The position numbers and the translations under genes are program-made. Under the pieces are notes generated by a model. The model saw only the letters and a list, made by a program, of their open reading frames with translations. It made no database searches and was not told where the DNA came from. 64,000 nt of DNA, taken from positions 22,896,131-22,960,130 of the forward strand of contig NC_045140.1 of assembly GCF_008831285.2 (NCBI RefSeq), in the 5' to 3' direction. Below, piece after piece: positions 26,026-40,185 of the stretch. The DNA comes from Nymphaea colorata (taxonomy: Eukaryota; Streptophyta; Magnoliopsida; Nymphaeales; Nymphaeaceae). Numbering within the stretch: position 1 is the first letter of the stretch; each line of letters opens with the position of its first letter.

Positions 26026-29000
26026 AGAACATGCTTTTCAAATGTTCTATTACAACATTAATATAAAATGGTAGTTAACATATTAAAGAAACACAAATAC
26101 TTTACCGTCTTTCACAATAACAAATGTAAAATGAATAACAGTAGAGCTGCATACAAACAGCAGATGTTTATCTGATGCTTGATAGTCTTAAAGGAGAAAA
26201 CTTTCAGGTTCATATTACCTGCTATGGCCTTTTCAGTTGCTGGACTGGACAACTCACATGGTTGCTTTGCAACGTGAACAGGAGAAATTAGCCACGATTC
26301 CAGTTTATTCTTTTCATGACCTAAGCAAGCAAATAAATAAATCAAATATCTTGTTTGACTAAAAAGTCCTAAAAGAAAACCAATAGACCTCAAAGAAAAT
26401 CCAAAGATTATGATACGTGCTTTAAACATCACAACCAAATGGGCACATAATTAGGTAACACGTCAAAAAAATGAAGCTATACTCAAGCACAAGGCACAAA
26501 ATTTTTAATTATTCATAGGTTCTAAAGCGCTTAAACATATGACACAGAAATTGAATTATTAATATCCTAACTGTCAAGATCTGTCAGGCATGTTACATGT
26601 ACTAAAATAGTGAATGATGGACACTAAAGTTGGTGGATAGTGATTCCACAAAATCCCAACAGTAATTTTTTTTAATATGGTCTACCTGGAACGGATCCAG
26701 ACAACCATATCAGTACAACAGATTCAAGAACCTGAACTCCACTCACCTGTTACAGAAATATCTGCAGCTTCTAGCTTTGAAACCTGCAAGCCGACACCCC
26801 TCACCTCCCTCACATCTTCATCCAAATTAAACCAACAGTTATATAACAATAAAACTCAAATACAATAAAACATTAATCATTTGTAGAAAGCCATAACCTG
26901 CACCTTTAATCAAAGAAATAAAGATTAATCTCATAAGGAGCAAAAGAAAAGCCAGTTCAATATGAATGCACAAAAATAGGTCGAAAAATAAACAATCTCC
27001 AAATCAACCACTTATTTTTCACCTATGTTGCATGATCGGCTGGACACTACATTTCCACTCCCATTAATAGGTTCACAATGGAATAATCATAAAAATGACC
27101 AAATTAGACTGACAATAGTCTACTCGGTCCAAATTAAAGCAAGAGATTTGATTTCCATACAAAAAGGTAGAAGCAAAAACTTGCTACAATGTTGCATTAA
27201 ATCAATGATGGGAATGATACCAAGACAAGGTGATAGGAAGCATAGTGATAGGAAGCACATATTCTAAGGTTTTCTTTTTCGCATGTCATTCTTGCATGTA
27301 ATTTGAAACCTTTTCTGCAATTGCTTGCTTATGTGCTACAACAAGCACTCTATTTATTTTCACTGCAGTTCCATCTCAAACAGAAATAGAGAGGACCAGA
27401 CAACATAAATGGACATAGGATTCTGGAACCTGCTATCTCTAACTAAGGACGAATGCACCTTAAGCTAATCCAAGGCATTTAAATATAATGGAATGATAAA
27501 TGAAAGATCGCCACGAACACATATGAGAAAGAGAGGTTACCAACCATTTCTTTTCAATAGAGAATTTCATGCTCAACCACACAGCATCTTACAAAGCTAG
27601 TCAGACACCAAAGACATAAACTAGAAATACCAAATGTTCAAGTCCGGACAGGAATATCTAAATTGAACCTATTCTAATAGGTTCTAATTGTCTGAGGCAG
27701 AAGTATTCCAACCAGTTCATATCTAATACATTTTCATAGTGGTTCTGCTTTACATTTTCGATAAAGATTTTTCCCTGGTCAATGGGGAAACAAGAAACCT
27801 TTGTTTTGGAATGTTACACCTTTTATGAAGGCAAGATGATGGCAGTGACATCACAGATGCGTTCATCGTGGTGAGGCATTTCCAAAGACAACATATCATG
27901 AAACCACCACCTTAAAGGCAGATCAATGTTTTTCTGATCCGATATATCTAGGGCATAAGCCAATTCCTATAAAACTGAATCTTCAATGATTTAATATTTC
28001 CTTTTATCTTCTTTTCCCCACTATGGATTGGTCAAGTTTTACTGTGAGATATAGATTCCAACTCAAGAACTAATCTGCCATGAGCCAGTCCAAGAGTAAG
28101 CAGTCAATAGTAGAGCCCTTGTAGATGGCAAGATGTAGATAGTGCATCATTGTGGCGAAAAACTGGGAAAGGTATGCCATGAAAAGCCTCAGTTTTTTTT
28201 CTATGTTGACCGAGTTGGATGTTCATATTCAGCAGTTTAGGATTGGAGATCGCCAAGACCAGGATTTGTCATGAAAGTAGAAGCTTTAAATAGTAAACCT
28301 TGTCGTGGTTCCAGATTTCTTCCAAATTGAGTGCACCGTATATTGAATTTAGTAGTTTACCTTGTTTAGGAGATAACTTCTGATCAAGTAGAAGTAATCT
28401 GAAAATAGAAAGTATGGAAAATCCTCATTGGTTGGTTCATTTTATGACAATGGGGTGACACATGAATGTAATTGACTTTTTTGAAAGGTGTCACATGTAA
28501 AATTCTTTTTCAAAAAAGATGGATGACAACTAGTACTTTAACTTCATTGGTTCACAGAAAAAGCAGATTAAGCAAGCATGAGGACTATGTAGATTGATTA
28601 TTAGACGGCTAATCAACTTAACTGATTATTCACAAGGTGCATTACTTATTAAGAATGTCGATGACAATTAGTACTTTAACTTAGAAAAATTAACTTTCCA
28701 CATAGCGCAATATCAACCATCAACTAAGTTGTTTAGATGGCCCATAATCAATCTGCATAGTCCTCATACTTTACTTAATCTGCATACCCTTCTTACTCCC
28801 AAAGCAAACTTAAAATTCAAAACCTATTAGGTTCCAAGGACTAACCTTAAGAGGATATTACCTTTATTAATCTCTTGTACCAATATCAGTTGCAATATCA
28901 CGGACTTCTAATTACCAAAGTTTTTAAAAGTTAACTGGTACCAAGAGGCAAGAATAATACCTAAACAGAATGAGGAAAATAGATGCCCACATATTCTCGA

Positions 29001-32000
29001 GAGCACATCCATATTATCTGTTGCAGTAGGAATCTAGGACCAATAATCATCACAATAAGAAGCAAGTTATTGTTAGAATCTAACTTGGCAACACAACTAA
29101 CAGAAAAAGCAGTTCCCCAAACATACTGTCAATGAGTGGCTAAGATTATCACAATCTCCACATCCCATGTACTTTATAGGCTCCTGTGCACCTTTTTTCC
29201 GCTTTTTTACCTTTGCAACACAATGTAAAACAAGTTAGGGACTCAGGAACAACTCGAACAAGGTTTTTCACATTGAAAAGAAGAAAGGGCCAACAAAAAA
29301 AAGATACTTAATCTGACTAGAATATTGGCCATATTTGTAATAAGGACGTGGAATACAGAGGTTATTTTGGCAGATACCTTGAGGGTGATCGTTCGGCCTC
29401 GCATTCCACACCCTTGTAAGCGCAATGCGACCTCTTTGCATAGATTTAGAAGGAAATGCCGACTCTGGAATAACGAATGGAATGGTAGGGAGGTGGAAGA
29501 AACTATGGTTGTGAGTCATCCCAAAAAAACATACTGCAAAAAGGGAATTTGAAACATAGGCTTTTAAGCACAACGATAGTGTACCCACATCATTAGAGTC
29601 GTTGAACCTCACACCCCAGTTTACTTCTGCGCCAACAGATTTAATCTCCTGCAAGGTTGTACCTCGTAAGTCCAAGAGAAGCAAAAGATAAGACCTACAC
29701 CTGCATACCTTTACTGTAAACTAACACTTCCATGCTGTTTTATAGTTTAAAAATATTATATAGAACTATAGAAGATACCATATATAGTGCCAGTGCCACA
29801 ATATCATAGACAAAATACAAAATCTAAAACCAGGAAAGGAACAAAAAAACAGGTGCATAATGGTCCAGCATTCAAATACACGGCATGCTTGTTTTAGCAG
29901 ATTGTCACAAAAATACCAAACCTGCCATTCACGGGAAAATATACATCCCCACAGTAACACAACTTGTACAAATAAGCACATCAGTCTCAATGTGTAAAGT
30001 CAGGAAAAATATGCATCCTTGGAAAGACACAACCTTTCTGAACAAAGGGTCAAACACAAAGACATCCAACTTGAACAAGGCTCAACAAGCTCAGCCTGAA
30101 TGTTTATAGCAGTCTAGCAATAGGGCCCATAATGCATTTTGACCCAAAGACCTATTCAGGCCAAGTTATCAGGTCATCAGTCAGCACAACTAAAATAGAT
30201 TTGACAATCATACCATCAGAGGAACTTATAACTTCACAAACCTGAATAATTTGAACTTCTCGATCATCGATTCCTCTGCTGGAGTGCCAAAGCATTTCAC
30301 CAGTCTTTGTTCCAAATTCCCTCCTCAGGGTTTCCTAAAACATTGAGAACGGCATACACATCAACAGAAAACAAGGAAGCAACATGAACACAACCATGTA
30401 AATAGAGTAACTTTTCTAGACTCATCAGTCAAATCTTCTTAAAACAAGGCCAAGTAAAGTGCATAGTATGGTCATCCATAGCAAGCTCTGTAATAGTGAA
30501 TTTGCACAAAGTGCAAGCCACCTCCAATTTTGAAGTGCACCCATTAATTTGATCAAGCTTGTAAAAAAAGCTCTCACTAAAGAATTTTATGGAGAGACTT
30601 TTTGAATAAACAAACTGGCACGACAACTTACCTGAAAAAGGAGACAGATCATATATCATCTTTAGCATGAAGAACAGCAGAAACTCATTTGATGGCAACA
30701 TGAACTACCGCAGCACATTTTAATAAATAGAGGAAATACTGACCAACAACAAAGATTGAAACACTTAGCAAAGGTATCCCAACAAAATCAGCAATCAGCA
30801 GGTCCTCTGCAAGAGTACTAAACATGATTACGTCGATGCCTATATTTTTTTTTTCCAAAAACTGGTTTTTAGGGAATATTAAAAATCCTCTTAAATGTTT
30901 AAAAATTTAAGAACGACGAGAAAAACACAGATTTCAGCAGTGTTTCTTTTCACAAAAACATACATAACTAGAACAGCTTCTACAATAAAGAAACAAATAG
31001 TCATAAAAATTAAAAACACAAATTTGCTATGCTACCACAATATGATTAATGATATCAATTATCTAGATATGTGTGATCCCCAATATTTGAAGACTTATAC
31101 TTTCATCAACAACTAATTTAAAACCATTAGTATCATGATATTTGCAAATTAATAATGATATAGGTGAAGTGTACACATAAGCTTAAGTTGTATTTTGAGA
31201 CAAGGTTTCTGGAGTATGAAGTTCAGCATATGCTGCGTGTGCAAACATTTGTATCTGTATATATAAAACCAAGATTTGCAAAGCCTAAACAAGTTTTGCT
31301 TTAATCAAGCAATAGAAGAAGAACATACATATACATACAGCATTATTTCTGCTGCAGACCTGCTGGCACATACAGCATTATTTCACTCAAAAGAAGAAGA
31401 AAACTATACAACCTGTAAAGTGATATCTACAAGAACACAATACGCAAATTATTTGTAACTCCACAAAGAATAATCAGAAACCCAAGGAAATTGTGTTCGT
31501 GAGGTTGATAGCATCAAATAAAATGTCATGTAAAGAACGTCTGCTCCAAATAATGAATTATCATAGCTTCAGTGTCTTTTAGTTACAAATTGAGAAGTTA
31601 CAAAACAAAACAAAAAAAAATTTTCAATAGATGTAAACTTAGTGAACCTTTGGAAGAATGCGCAGCTGGCCGCAGCTCTGAATATTTTGATCATTCAGCT
31701 TCTCTGCCAAGGCATGTCCAATACCTGGAAGCTCCTTGATTGGAAGGTCAGCCAGGTAATCATCAACCTACAAAATATTGGACAACTGAAGGATTGCAAG
31801 AGAAAGAAAATCAAGAGAATATAGGAATAAAGAGTTGGTCCAACAGGCAGCTGAGAATAAGAAAAATGTGAGGACACACAGCTAGTAGAAAGAATACTGA
31901 ACTACTGGCAGCTAATTCTTTGGCCTCCCCTAATTCTCTAATATACAACATTCATGTGCATTTTTCTTTTCTGCATAGACACATGACTAGGAAATGTAGG

Positions 32001-32250
32001 AGCTCATCAGAACCACTGTAAGCCATTTTATCAAATGGACCAAATGATTCACATCTTGCCAGTTGTCATCTCACAAGTAACTTTTCCAGAAGTGAATGAA
32101 GACCAATAGTTTGTCTACATAAAATTACTATTCATGAGTCAGCTTGAAATCCTGAAACCATCTGATCAGCTATGAGAACATAGCTCAGGTGAGTTATTAT
32201 AAACTGTCATGGCACTGATGCTTTATCAGCCTTACCAATGATATATATGC

Positions 32251-32300
<50 letters not shown>

Positions 32301-32535
32301 GTCATGTGCCAGATGTTGTTGGATGGTTAAAATGTAGAAATTTGTTGCTAAAAGATAGTCATTAAATTGGCATTAGACACAGCTTATGATGTGGCAACAG
32401 TTTATGACGACTTTATCAACAATTTATGGTCTTTTTAGGGACAAAATTTTAAATTTTAGCCATTTCCGACAACTATCCGACACATGCCAGCATTGACTTT
32501 TCCTATATATAAATATACATAGTATATACATTTCA

Positions 32536-32598
<63 letters not shown>

Positions 32599-35500
32599 CC
32601 TAAAAATATTATACGCCAGAGAACACCAAATCAAGACAGTCAGATCTTGATGGTCTGAATCCCCATGCATTTTTTTCATGAAAGGAGGTTCTCCACCACC
32701 ACTGGACGGCGGTCCTGACATTTCGTCGGCACCGCCACCGGATAGTCTCTGGCTAAAGGCAGGCACCGCTGTCCGGCGAGGAAGGAATCCCTCTCCTCTC
32801 GTGCTGGTGGTGTTGAAGAGAAGGAAATGGGAGTGGAATTTGTCCCCCGTGCACCACCTGACAGAGGCAAAGCAAGTCGAGATTCGTCTCCCCCCCCCCC
32901 CCTCCTGCTGCGGCCCGACGGCAGTGCCCAGGTGGCCGGCCGGAACGGTCCTGGTTTGACATCTCTGAATCAATGTTGCCACTCTTCCTTAGGGCCAGGG
33001 TTTGGGCCCCAAAAATCCAGCCCGGATCAGCCCGATTTATTTTTTTATATTATTTTTATTTTAATAATAATATATATTTTGTCATATGCTAAGATCAATT
33101 CCAATAGAAAAATCAGTCAATTTGCATGTCGATTTGAACAAATACCACAAGAAAGCTATGATCCGGGATCCAGGAATGCAGGCAAAGATATTAAGTGGCA
33201 GGTGCCTCTTAATTAGTTTAGTTATAACCAGATTCCAAATCATTGTCGCAAATATCATGCTCAGGTTCTTATTGTAAGGTTTTGCCTGAGTATTAAAAGC
33301 AGAGTTTGCTTTTCTCAGGAAAACATCCAAAACTCAAAAGATTAAAAACTTAAAAAAAAAATAACAATAATAGGAATTATGATAGTTTGAGCTATCTACC
33401 ATTTCCCTTACGAAGCATTGGTCCAAAAAAACAGCTATAAAATATTAAAAGAAAATTCAAAAGTTTGAAATTTTAAACTTTAAATTTCAAGTATATTCAA
33501 AAACATTTAAAAAAAAATAGAAAAGCAAAAGAACGTGAAAACACAAAATAGGAACACTATATTTTCATTTTAGCATCTTTGTCAAAATATCACAATGTTT
33601 TTCCTTGTTTTCATGTGTTCCCCCATTTTTTGTTCTTTTTGGGGAAAAATCATCAACAGTTGTGACAAATGTTCCAAATACACCTCAATACACTCAATAA
33701 TGACGACATTACAGACTGCAGACACTAATTTTGATAACAAGGAACCCCACAAGGATCGGACAACTTAATTGACGAACACATTAAGAAATAGACCACGAGA
33801 TGAGCGCTAAAAGCTCCAATCTGCTATAAATTATCTATGATCTATGTCACAAAGGAGGAGTACCCATATGGTACCGGTATGACACCGGTACCGGTACTGG
33901 TACAGGGTTGGGAATGCCTGTGGGGCGCGTTGACTGTACCGGGTACGGTCAACGCACCGGAGGTCATATTTGACCTTTTTTGGACACGGTCAACTTTGAC
34001 CGAGTCTAAATGTGTTCTTTTTTAATTTTAACGATTATTAGATTTTATCGTTTAAAAAATTAAAACCATTTTAACGTTAAAAAAAATGAAAGTTCGAAAC
34101 CCTTAAAACATGTTTTCGTTTTAAGGGTTTCGTTCTCTTCTCACCGTGCGACGGCTGGCGGCGAAGCCAAGGGCGGCGACCGGCGACGAACGGCGACGGC
34201 AGGAGGCGAACAGTCACGGTATATTTTTGTTTTTCTCATTTTTCTTTTCATTTTCATCGACTCTGCCCCTGCCTTCACCGCCGGCGACGACGACCTGTTT
34301 TTTCTGTTCCCTTTGTTCCTCATTGTGGTTTTAGTTTCTATTTTCTATTTTCGGTTCTAGTTTTTGTTTTTGTGTCTATTATCAATTTTGGATTATGATT
34401 TATGAATATGTTATTATGTTTGCAATTTTTGATATATATATGTCCAAATATGTTATTCTGTTCGAAATTTTTTGACATATATACATGTGTGTATACGGCC
34501 GTACCCCCGTACCCAAGTTTTTTTAAAAATGGTTTGTACCCGTACCCGCACCGGCACCCGTACCTATGTGACATAGCCTATGTTACAAAAAACGGATAAA
34601 CATGTTCTCCTGAGTCCTGATAAGACAAGAAATCAACGAACAAACCAAGCATACCTTCTCTCCTGGTATATAATATTGTCCATTTGGTTTGGCTCTTCTG
34701 GTAGCAAGACGAGCCATAAGCATGTTCAGAGATATGCCCACACTCGCTGTACAACCAGTAGTTTCAAATATTTCTTTCCTGATAATTGAAGCCATCTGCT
34801 CAGGGTCATGACCAACCAAGTCCGTAACATCCAAAAAAGCCTCATCACAGCTCACCGCCTGCCGTTATCAACATTAGTCATTCTTCATGAATAAATTCAA
34901 AAAAAGATGAACTACATGTAATCAGACAACCTGGATTTTGTTACAATGCTTGTGAAGTATACTGTAAAACTGATCAGCAACCTGCCAAAGAGAGAGAACT
35001 TATACGTACGTGAACTGAAGATATAAAAATGTGCATATCTACAATAAATGATTTCATACTCAAAAATGTGCATGTCTTCAATAAATGATTTCATATTCCT
35101 TAGCACCACACATGCTCAGGAAAGCTCTATATTAATAAATTTAATAAGAAAGCAAGATTTACCTCTTCATACGCTTCAAAATGATAAGGCATAATGATAA
35201 GATGAGGACAAAGCGCCTTAGCATCCTTTACAAACATTCCAGCCCGTATGCCTATAAAAACATTGTCCAACATAATAATAAAATTTCTCATTAAGGACAG
35301 GTGGCACTAGAATAAAGTCAGGAAGACACCAGACCATAATTTCTTGCAGGATAATTTGCAGAAGAAATTTCAGCAGTTCCCTTTGGGTTGTCTGAGTGAG
35401 ATATAGCAACTGGCTTCTCGTACAACTCTGGGAGGTTTCTGATGACTACAGCTACAAAAAAGCAATCCTGGAAAGCAAACAATTTCTATAAATGTACAAT

Positions 35501-38500
35501 CATCCAAAAGTAAACAGTTAAACATCTGTAGTGAAGTCTCCAGACTTGTCTAAGATAATGCCACATATCACCAGAAACATCAAATTTTGGCATGTAGCTG
35601 AGCCAACAAAACAAAAAAAAGTGTGAAAGTTTCAACTCTTCCAACTAGAGAATGATACCATGTCAATGTGAATTACAGTTCTGTCCTTTGAGGAAGTTTG
35701 CTCCCTAGATTTAGAACTGTCATGAGCTCTGAGTGATGACTGACAAAAACGCTTGCGGTAGCGATTCCTCCAGGTTCCTATGAAGTGCAATCTTGAGCTC
35801 TACAACAATGCAGAAAAACAGGATGAACAGAAGATGGATGGTTATGCTTCAAAATCATCTGCAAGTAGTGAACAATTATAGGATAGAAAAGGCAACTCAA
35901 TGGTTAATACAAAAGTAAAGAGGCATATCAAGTTTTTGACAAACAAGATTTTTCAAGATGATGACCAAAAGGAGATTTCTTCATATATCACAAAACCCTG
36001 ACAATTTCCCTCAACTCAACCGTTTTTCCTCTGTGCACAGGATTGACACACACACTGTGTAAAGTGCAAAAAAGAAAGTCATTTTCAGAAACAAAAATCA
36101 TGCTTATATTTCTCTTTCTGCAATATTTAAAGTGCAAAGTCTACGAGGTCAAGTAGTCAATACAATATCTGAAGGTCAGATACACAAATGACATATTCTC
36201 TGGTCTTCATCCAAATGTCCACCAAGATGAGAACCACACAAAGCAATTACAAACTATACATATAACAGAAAATAACAAATCCTAACCTTGAAATAGTTTT
36301 CCACAAAATTAGGATCTCCAAGTGAAGAAACTTTTGGTGCCAATGAAATTGTAAGTGATTTGCTAACTACACCAGGACCATCTGTACCCTCTGTCCCAGT
36401 GGAACTCGCTTCTGCATCCTTGCAGTCAGCATGCTCGGAGAGAGTAGATTGATTGTCTTGCAAATGTAAACATGTCCCCTCTTCAGCTGGAAGCAACAAT
36501 GAATCATCAAGAGATAACTTCTCTTCATTTCTGAAACTTGCCAAATGTTGTTCAACTTCAGACCGTTGAGAATTCACAGTTGATGCCGACTTCTCAGATT
36601 GTGATTTGTTTTTCAAAGAGAAAAAGGATGATATGTCATGCTGCTTTGAAGCTCCATTCTGAAGTTGATCGAGTTGGTATGGAACCCCTTCAAAAGAAAA
36701 TTTTGACCGACATAAAGCCACAAATTGCTATCTTCCTACATAAAATTAATGAGCATGAAACATGCTGGCAGATTCAGAGGAAGAAGAAAACCAAGTCAAT
36801 AGAGGTTTAGCTTATCAAAACTTGCCAAAAACCTTAGGCATAGTAAATAACTTGTATGTACACTGTTTAGAAAAAGATGAGGACCAGCATGCATGCATAC
36901 ATAGATGTGCTATGCGTACAGATTATGTCTTGACATATAATCCACTGCAACCTGACGTGTGTTTATGTCACACATGAAAGAAGTACATGCAGAATCGCAG
37001 ATGTGTCTGAGTATCAAATCATTTGGACCAAAAGATTCAATAACTTAAAAGTAACAAAAACAGAACTTGTGAAAATATTTAGTTGCTTAAAAAATTGGCT
37101 CGTCCACACAAAACTTGTTTTCAAATAACAAAATCCACATCTCTCTCTCTCTCTCTTTGAGCACACGCACCCACACACAAACATGCTCATACAAACCGTA
37201 CTTGATGTTTAGTGTTTCATAAGAACTATCTTAACACAAAGTTGTTTTACAGTCACAAAAAGCAAATCTCCCTCCCAGCATGCACGCCACTAAATGCGCA
37301 CACTCATGCCAACATGCACAACAATGTAGGCAGCATTTTGAAAATATATTACATTTCATTACCAAGCTGGCTCCAAAAAATAACATCGGGAAGAGGTCAT
37401 GATATGCATGAGTGCCTACACACATGGCCACACCAAAAAGATACCAATGTATGTGCTCTGCCTGAGTGCTTATCTAACAATGGTTGGCAAAACCATGCAT
37501 CAGACTCAGATTAGCTGACCTGTAGCTTGTGAGTTAGCAACTTGGCTCGGCAACTCATCCAGGTCGAGACACAAATTTTCAGTTTTTCATTTTTCCTACC
37601 ACAAGTTCAACATAACTAATAGCATAAGAAGTGAGAATTTGCAAAGCGGTTTCCTGAACTTTAAGCCCTTGAGTTGCAAGCAGTGAAGAGAGAAACTTTA
37701 TTTCTTGCAACCCTGTCATAAAAAGTTTCTTTCAGAGCCTGCTTATATCGTGGTCTTAACAAAATTTTTAAAAAAAAAAAAATTGAGTATGATTCATGGA
37801 TAAATAGTTATATCAATATTAATGTGTGCACGGTTAAACAAGTTACCACCGAAATGCTGACCGGGTACAAAGACTCTGAGCCGGTTCTTTCAAGATCCAA
37901 TTATGACTGGGCAGACTGCCAGTCAACATGCTGATCCTGGTTGACTCAAGCTATTCCTGAGTTAACTCACTGAGTTTGACAACTGTGTCCAAGCACCTAG
38001 CTGCTAGACTGCCTAGGCAACTAAAGTATAAACTATAAAGTATATTAATTTGCTAAAAACTGGAATATATAACTAAGTACAGGCATGCAATTGTCAAAAA
38101 TATTATCCCATTAGTTATATAATTGATCCTAAAACCATCTTACCAATATACCTTCAACTTGAGAACCAAGCTGATCGAAGTGAAAGAAACTGATATACTT
38201 GACCATGACAGTTGAAAAAACTGTGGTCATAAGTATTGAATTATGAACCAGAAAGAGAAAAAAAGAGAAATCAGTTTGAGAAGTTTCGGCTCTCATACAT
38301 TCCAGAAATGCATATATATACAACTAATTTGCATTCATTGAGTTATTTTTGCATGCATAGACTTTTAACCATGAGGAAAAACAAATGCAATAGCATTGGC
38401 CAAGGATTGGAAGAAATTGACAGCATACAAAAATATACCCAGCATTTTTTCGCATAAGCTCTCAAATTTCCAACTGACTGGAATTTACTGTGTCTTAATC

Positions 38501-40138
38501 AAGTAAAGATCAGCCCAGTCAAAAGACACTTGACCAGATCTTTGAACAACAGCGCTGGCTGGAATGAATCTGGTCCATACTCAGCCACTGGCTGATTGGC
38601 CAAATCAATCAACTCAAGTTAGGATGATAGTTTTTACTCGTCATATTCAAGAAAAATAATTAATAGTTAAACCCTGCATGTCACGTGTGTACAGGCCATC
38701 CTTAGGACCTTGTCTGCTTTCACTCTACTCAGCATCATTGATTCCTAGAGATAGGGTGCAAAACTTGGATCAGAGGCCATGTGAAGATGAGGATCCCACG
38801 GAGTTGTATTTATGAAATGCACTAATTTATGTAGGTCGAGTTCCAACATCGTCCTCCTCCACCCAACCAGCACATTCACCCTGATTATTTCACTGAAAAT
38901 TTTCATAAAGCAAAAGGATCATCCGGGAAATCCTAAAAATATGCATCAAGTTTACTAAATTAAGGACGCGCGCCCAGATACAGGAGATAGATGTGATGAT
39001 CAACACTCACAACTCAGAACACGATTAGCTGCAATTGAGTCCAACAACCACGTCGGCTTCACGACTGGAAGCCCCTTACTAAACGACCTACACAAAGAGA
39101 GGGCGATCCATATAAAAACCATTTATAAAGGGAAAACAACTAATTCGGTAGAGATTGTGGCAGACGTACGCACCTCAGATTCTTGATTTTGCAATCAGGC
39201 AAGTTACTACAGATGATGTGAGTAACGCGATGCCTCGAGAAGTAATTCTCAAAGCGTCCTCCATGCTTCGACATATAATTCCGAAGTTCCTGGCTAGAAG
39301 GAATGGTGAATCCATCCACGAATATGGATATTCCGTGGAAGAGACCCTTCTTCGCCGCGGAATCCCTGTGCGACGACCAAGAAGCAAATAATAAAGAAGC
39401 CAAAGAATCAGTGCACGACGGTTTCCGAGGCATGACATTAAGAAATCAAATAATCCTAAAGCAACGACTAAGAATCAAGTCATCAAGAAAACAAAGAATC
39501 GCTACACGGAGATCGAAAAACAACACGTCAAGAAACAAAAGAATCGTTAGGCGACGATTGAGAAACAAGTGATCGGGGAATCATCGCTAAGCGACGATCA
39601 AGAAGTCAATGAATAGCTAGGGCATGATTATAAAATGCGTCACCAAGAAATCAAATGCCCGCTTTGTGTTCTTGAAATAAATCATCGATTAATCAAATAA
39701 TCGCATTATCAAGAAGCAGACCACGAATAAATCAAACCAGATAAGATGATGCACGAAATACCGATTGAAAAATGAAATAAACATATTTTGAGATTACCCT
39801 CGGGAAGTACTCGAAGCATTGACGTCGAATTGCAATCTGAGTTTCCGATTCTTCTCATCCATGTAGCTGAACGATCACATAAGCCGGTAACATGTTTACG
39901 GTTTCCAAAGCAAAATCATCGGGGTGAAATGGGAAATACGAAATAAAAGAAAGTGGGGAGAGACGGAGAACCTGCTGAAGTCGGAAAAGGGAGATCTCTT
40001 GGAGAAGGCAAGCGACTTAGAAGACGAGGAAGAATTGACACCCCACGCCATTCCTAGGGTTTTCTGCTTCTGCTTCTTGCTGGAGTGCCAGTCGCCGGCA
40101 ATGCCGCGCTTGCCGGACTTCGAAGAATCGGAGCTCAT
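19757..40138 (-). CDS. REV1: DNA repair protein REV1 (Y-family translesion DNA polymerase), 22 coding exons
   Basis: REV1 is a nuclear deoxycytidyl transferase and the scaffold for lesion-bypass polymerases. I rebuilt these exons, in gene order: 40138-39972, 39866-39798, 39365-39174, 39087-39011, 36687-36287, 35799-35659, 35467-35335, 35251-35163, 34981-34931, 34858-34655, 31767-31648, 30334-30242, 29648-29589, 29464-29378, 29210-29127, 29033-28961, 26815-26747, 26320-26219, 25555-25143, 24344-23758, 22340-22280, 19801-19757. All introns are GT-AG, phases agree, and the sum is 3318 bases or 1105 residues, about the known plant length. Domains: BRCT about 86-175 (GISIFVDGFTI); polymerase core about 340-660 with HIDMDCFF (Asp348, Asp350) and SCDEAFLD (Asp445, Glu446); ubiquitin-binding motifs about 780-810 (VLENLPHEI) and 909-935 (VLQELPPELR); C-terminal partner-binding domain about 980-1105 (ELLKQYI, SDIEEIYVCF). 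Introns 4, 10, 16 and 21 exceed 2 kb. The least certain joins are the exon 13/14 junction and the last exon. Confidence 0.95.
25741..25827. repeat. (GT)n microsatellite in REV1 intron 18
   Basis: About 87 bases of GT repeat, interrupted twice by cgta(t), on the plus strand. Confidence 0.95.
25991..26025. repeat. (TA)n(CA)n microsatellite in REV1 intron 18
   Basis: A compound AT run passes into a CA run, about 170 bases from the GT microsatellite. Confidence 0.9.
32255..32297. repeat. (AT)n microsatellite in REV1 intron 10
   Basis: About 20 AT units directly abut the left end of the small inverted-repeat element at 32299. Confidence 0.95.
32299..32492. mobile_element. Small MITE-like element with about 45-bp terminal inverted repeats, in REV1 intron 10
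   Basis: The left arm begins gtcatgtgccagatgttgtt at 32301. The right arm, read on the minus strand from about 32489, begins gcatgtgtcggatagttgtc, and both continue into ggatgg(t/c)taaaat-type sequence. The arms match over roughly 45 bases with several substitutions and small indels. The element is about 200 bases long and has no open reading frame. AT microsatellites flank it on both sides and hide any target-site duplication, so the superfamily stays open. Confidence 0.6.
32535..32595. repeat. (GT)n(AT)n microsatellite in REV1 intron 10
   Basis: About seven GT units are followed by about 21 AT units. Confidence 0.95.
33842..34576. mobile_element. Non-autonomous hAT-type transposon in REV1 intron 10
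   Basis: The left end reads ctatgtcacaaagg and the right end, on the minus strand, ctatgtcacatagg, giving terminal inverted repeats of about 14 bases with one mismatch. The subterminal regions on both sides are crowded with ggtacgggt/accggtacc-type repeats, as in plant hAT elements. The flanks are an imperfect 8-base target duplication, tctatgat (33834-33841) and cctatgtt (34577-34584), matching at 6 of 8. Eight-base duplications are typical of the hAT superfamily. The interior, about 735 bases in total, has no transposase-like frame. It includes a GC-rich block at 34141-34220. The element sits between REV1 exons 10 and 11 and touches no coding base. Confidence 0.75.
39369..39690. repeat. Degenerate tandem motif in REV1 intron 2
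   Basis: Variants of aagcgacgatcaagaa and caaagaatcg recur every 25-35 bases across this intron, for example near 39455, 39505, 39550 and 39590. The copies are too diverged to fix a unit exactly. It is probably a decayed minisatellite. Confidence 0.55.
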
Positions 40139-40185
40139 GGCGTTCCTCGGCCTTCCCTCGATCGGAGTCGGTGGGGAGAAATTTA

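Noticed and set aside
29268-29684. 138-codon minus-strand frame
   Set aside because: It only fuses REV1 exon 13, an intron and exon 14 read in the wrong frame; the spliced REV1 model explains it.
32533-33216. Several 60-150-codon frames in REV1 intron 10
   Set aside because: They include microsatellite translations and GC-rich intron sequence, with no family resemblance and no splice support.
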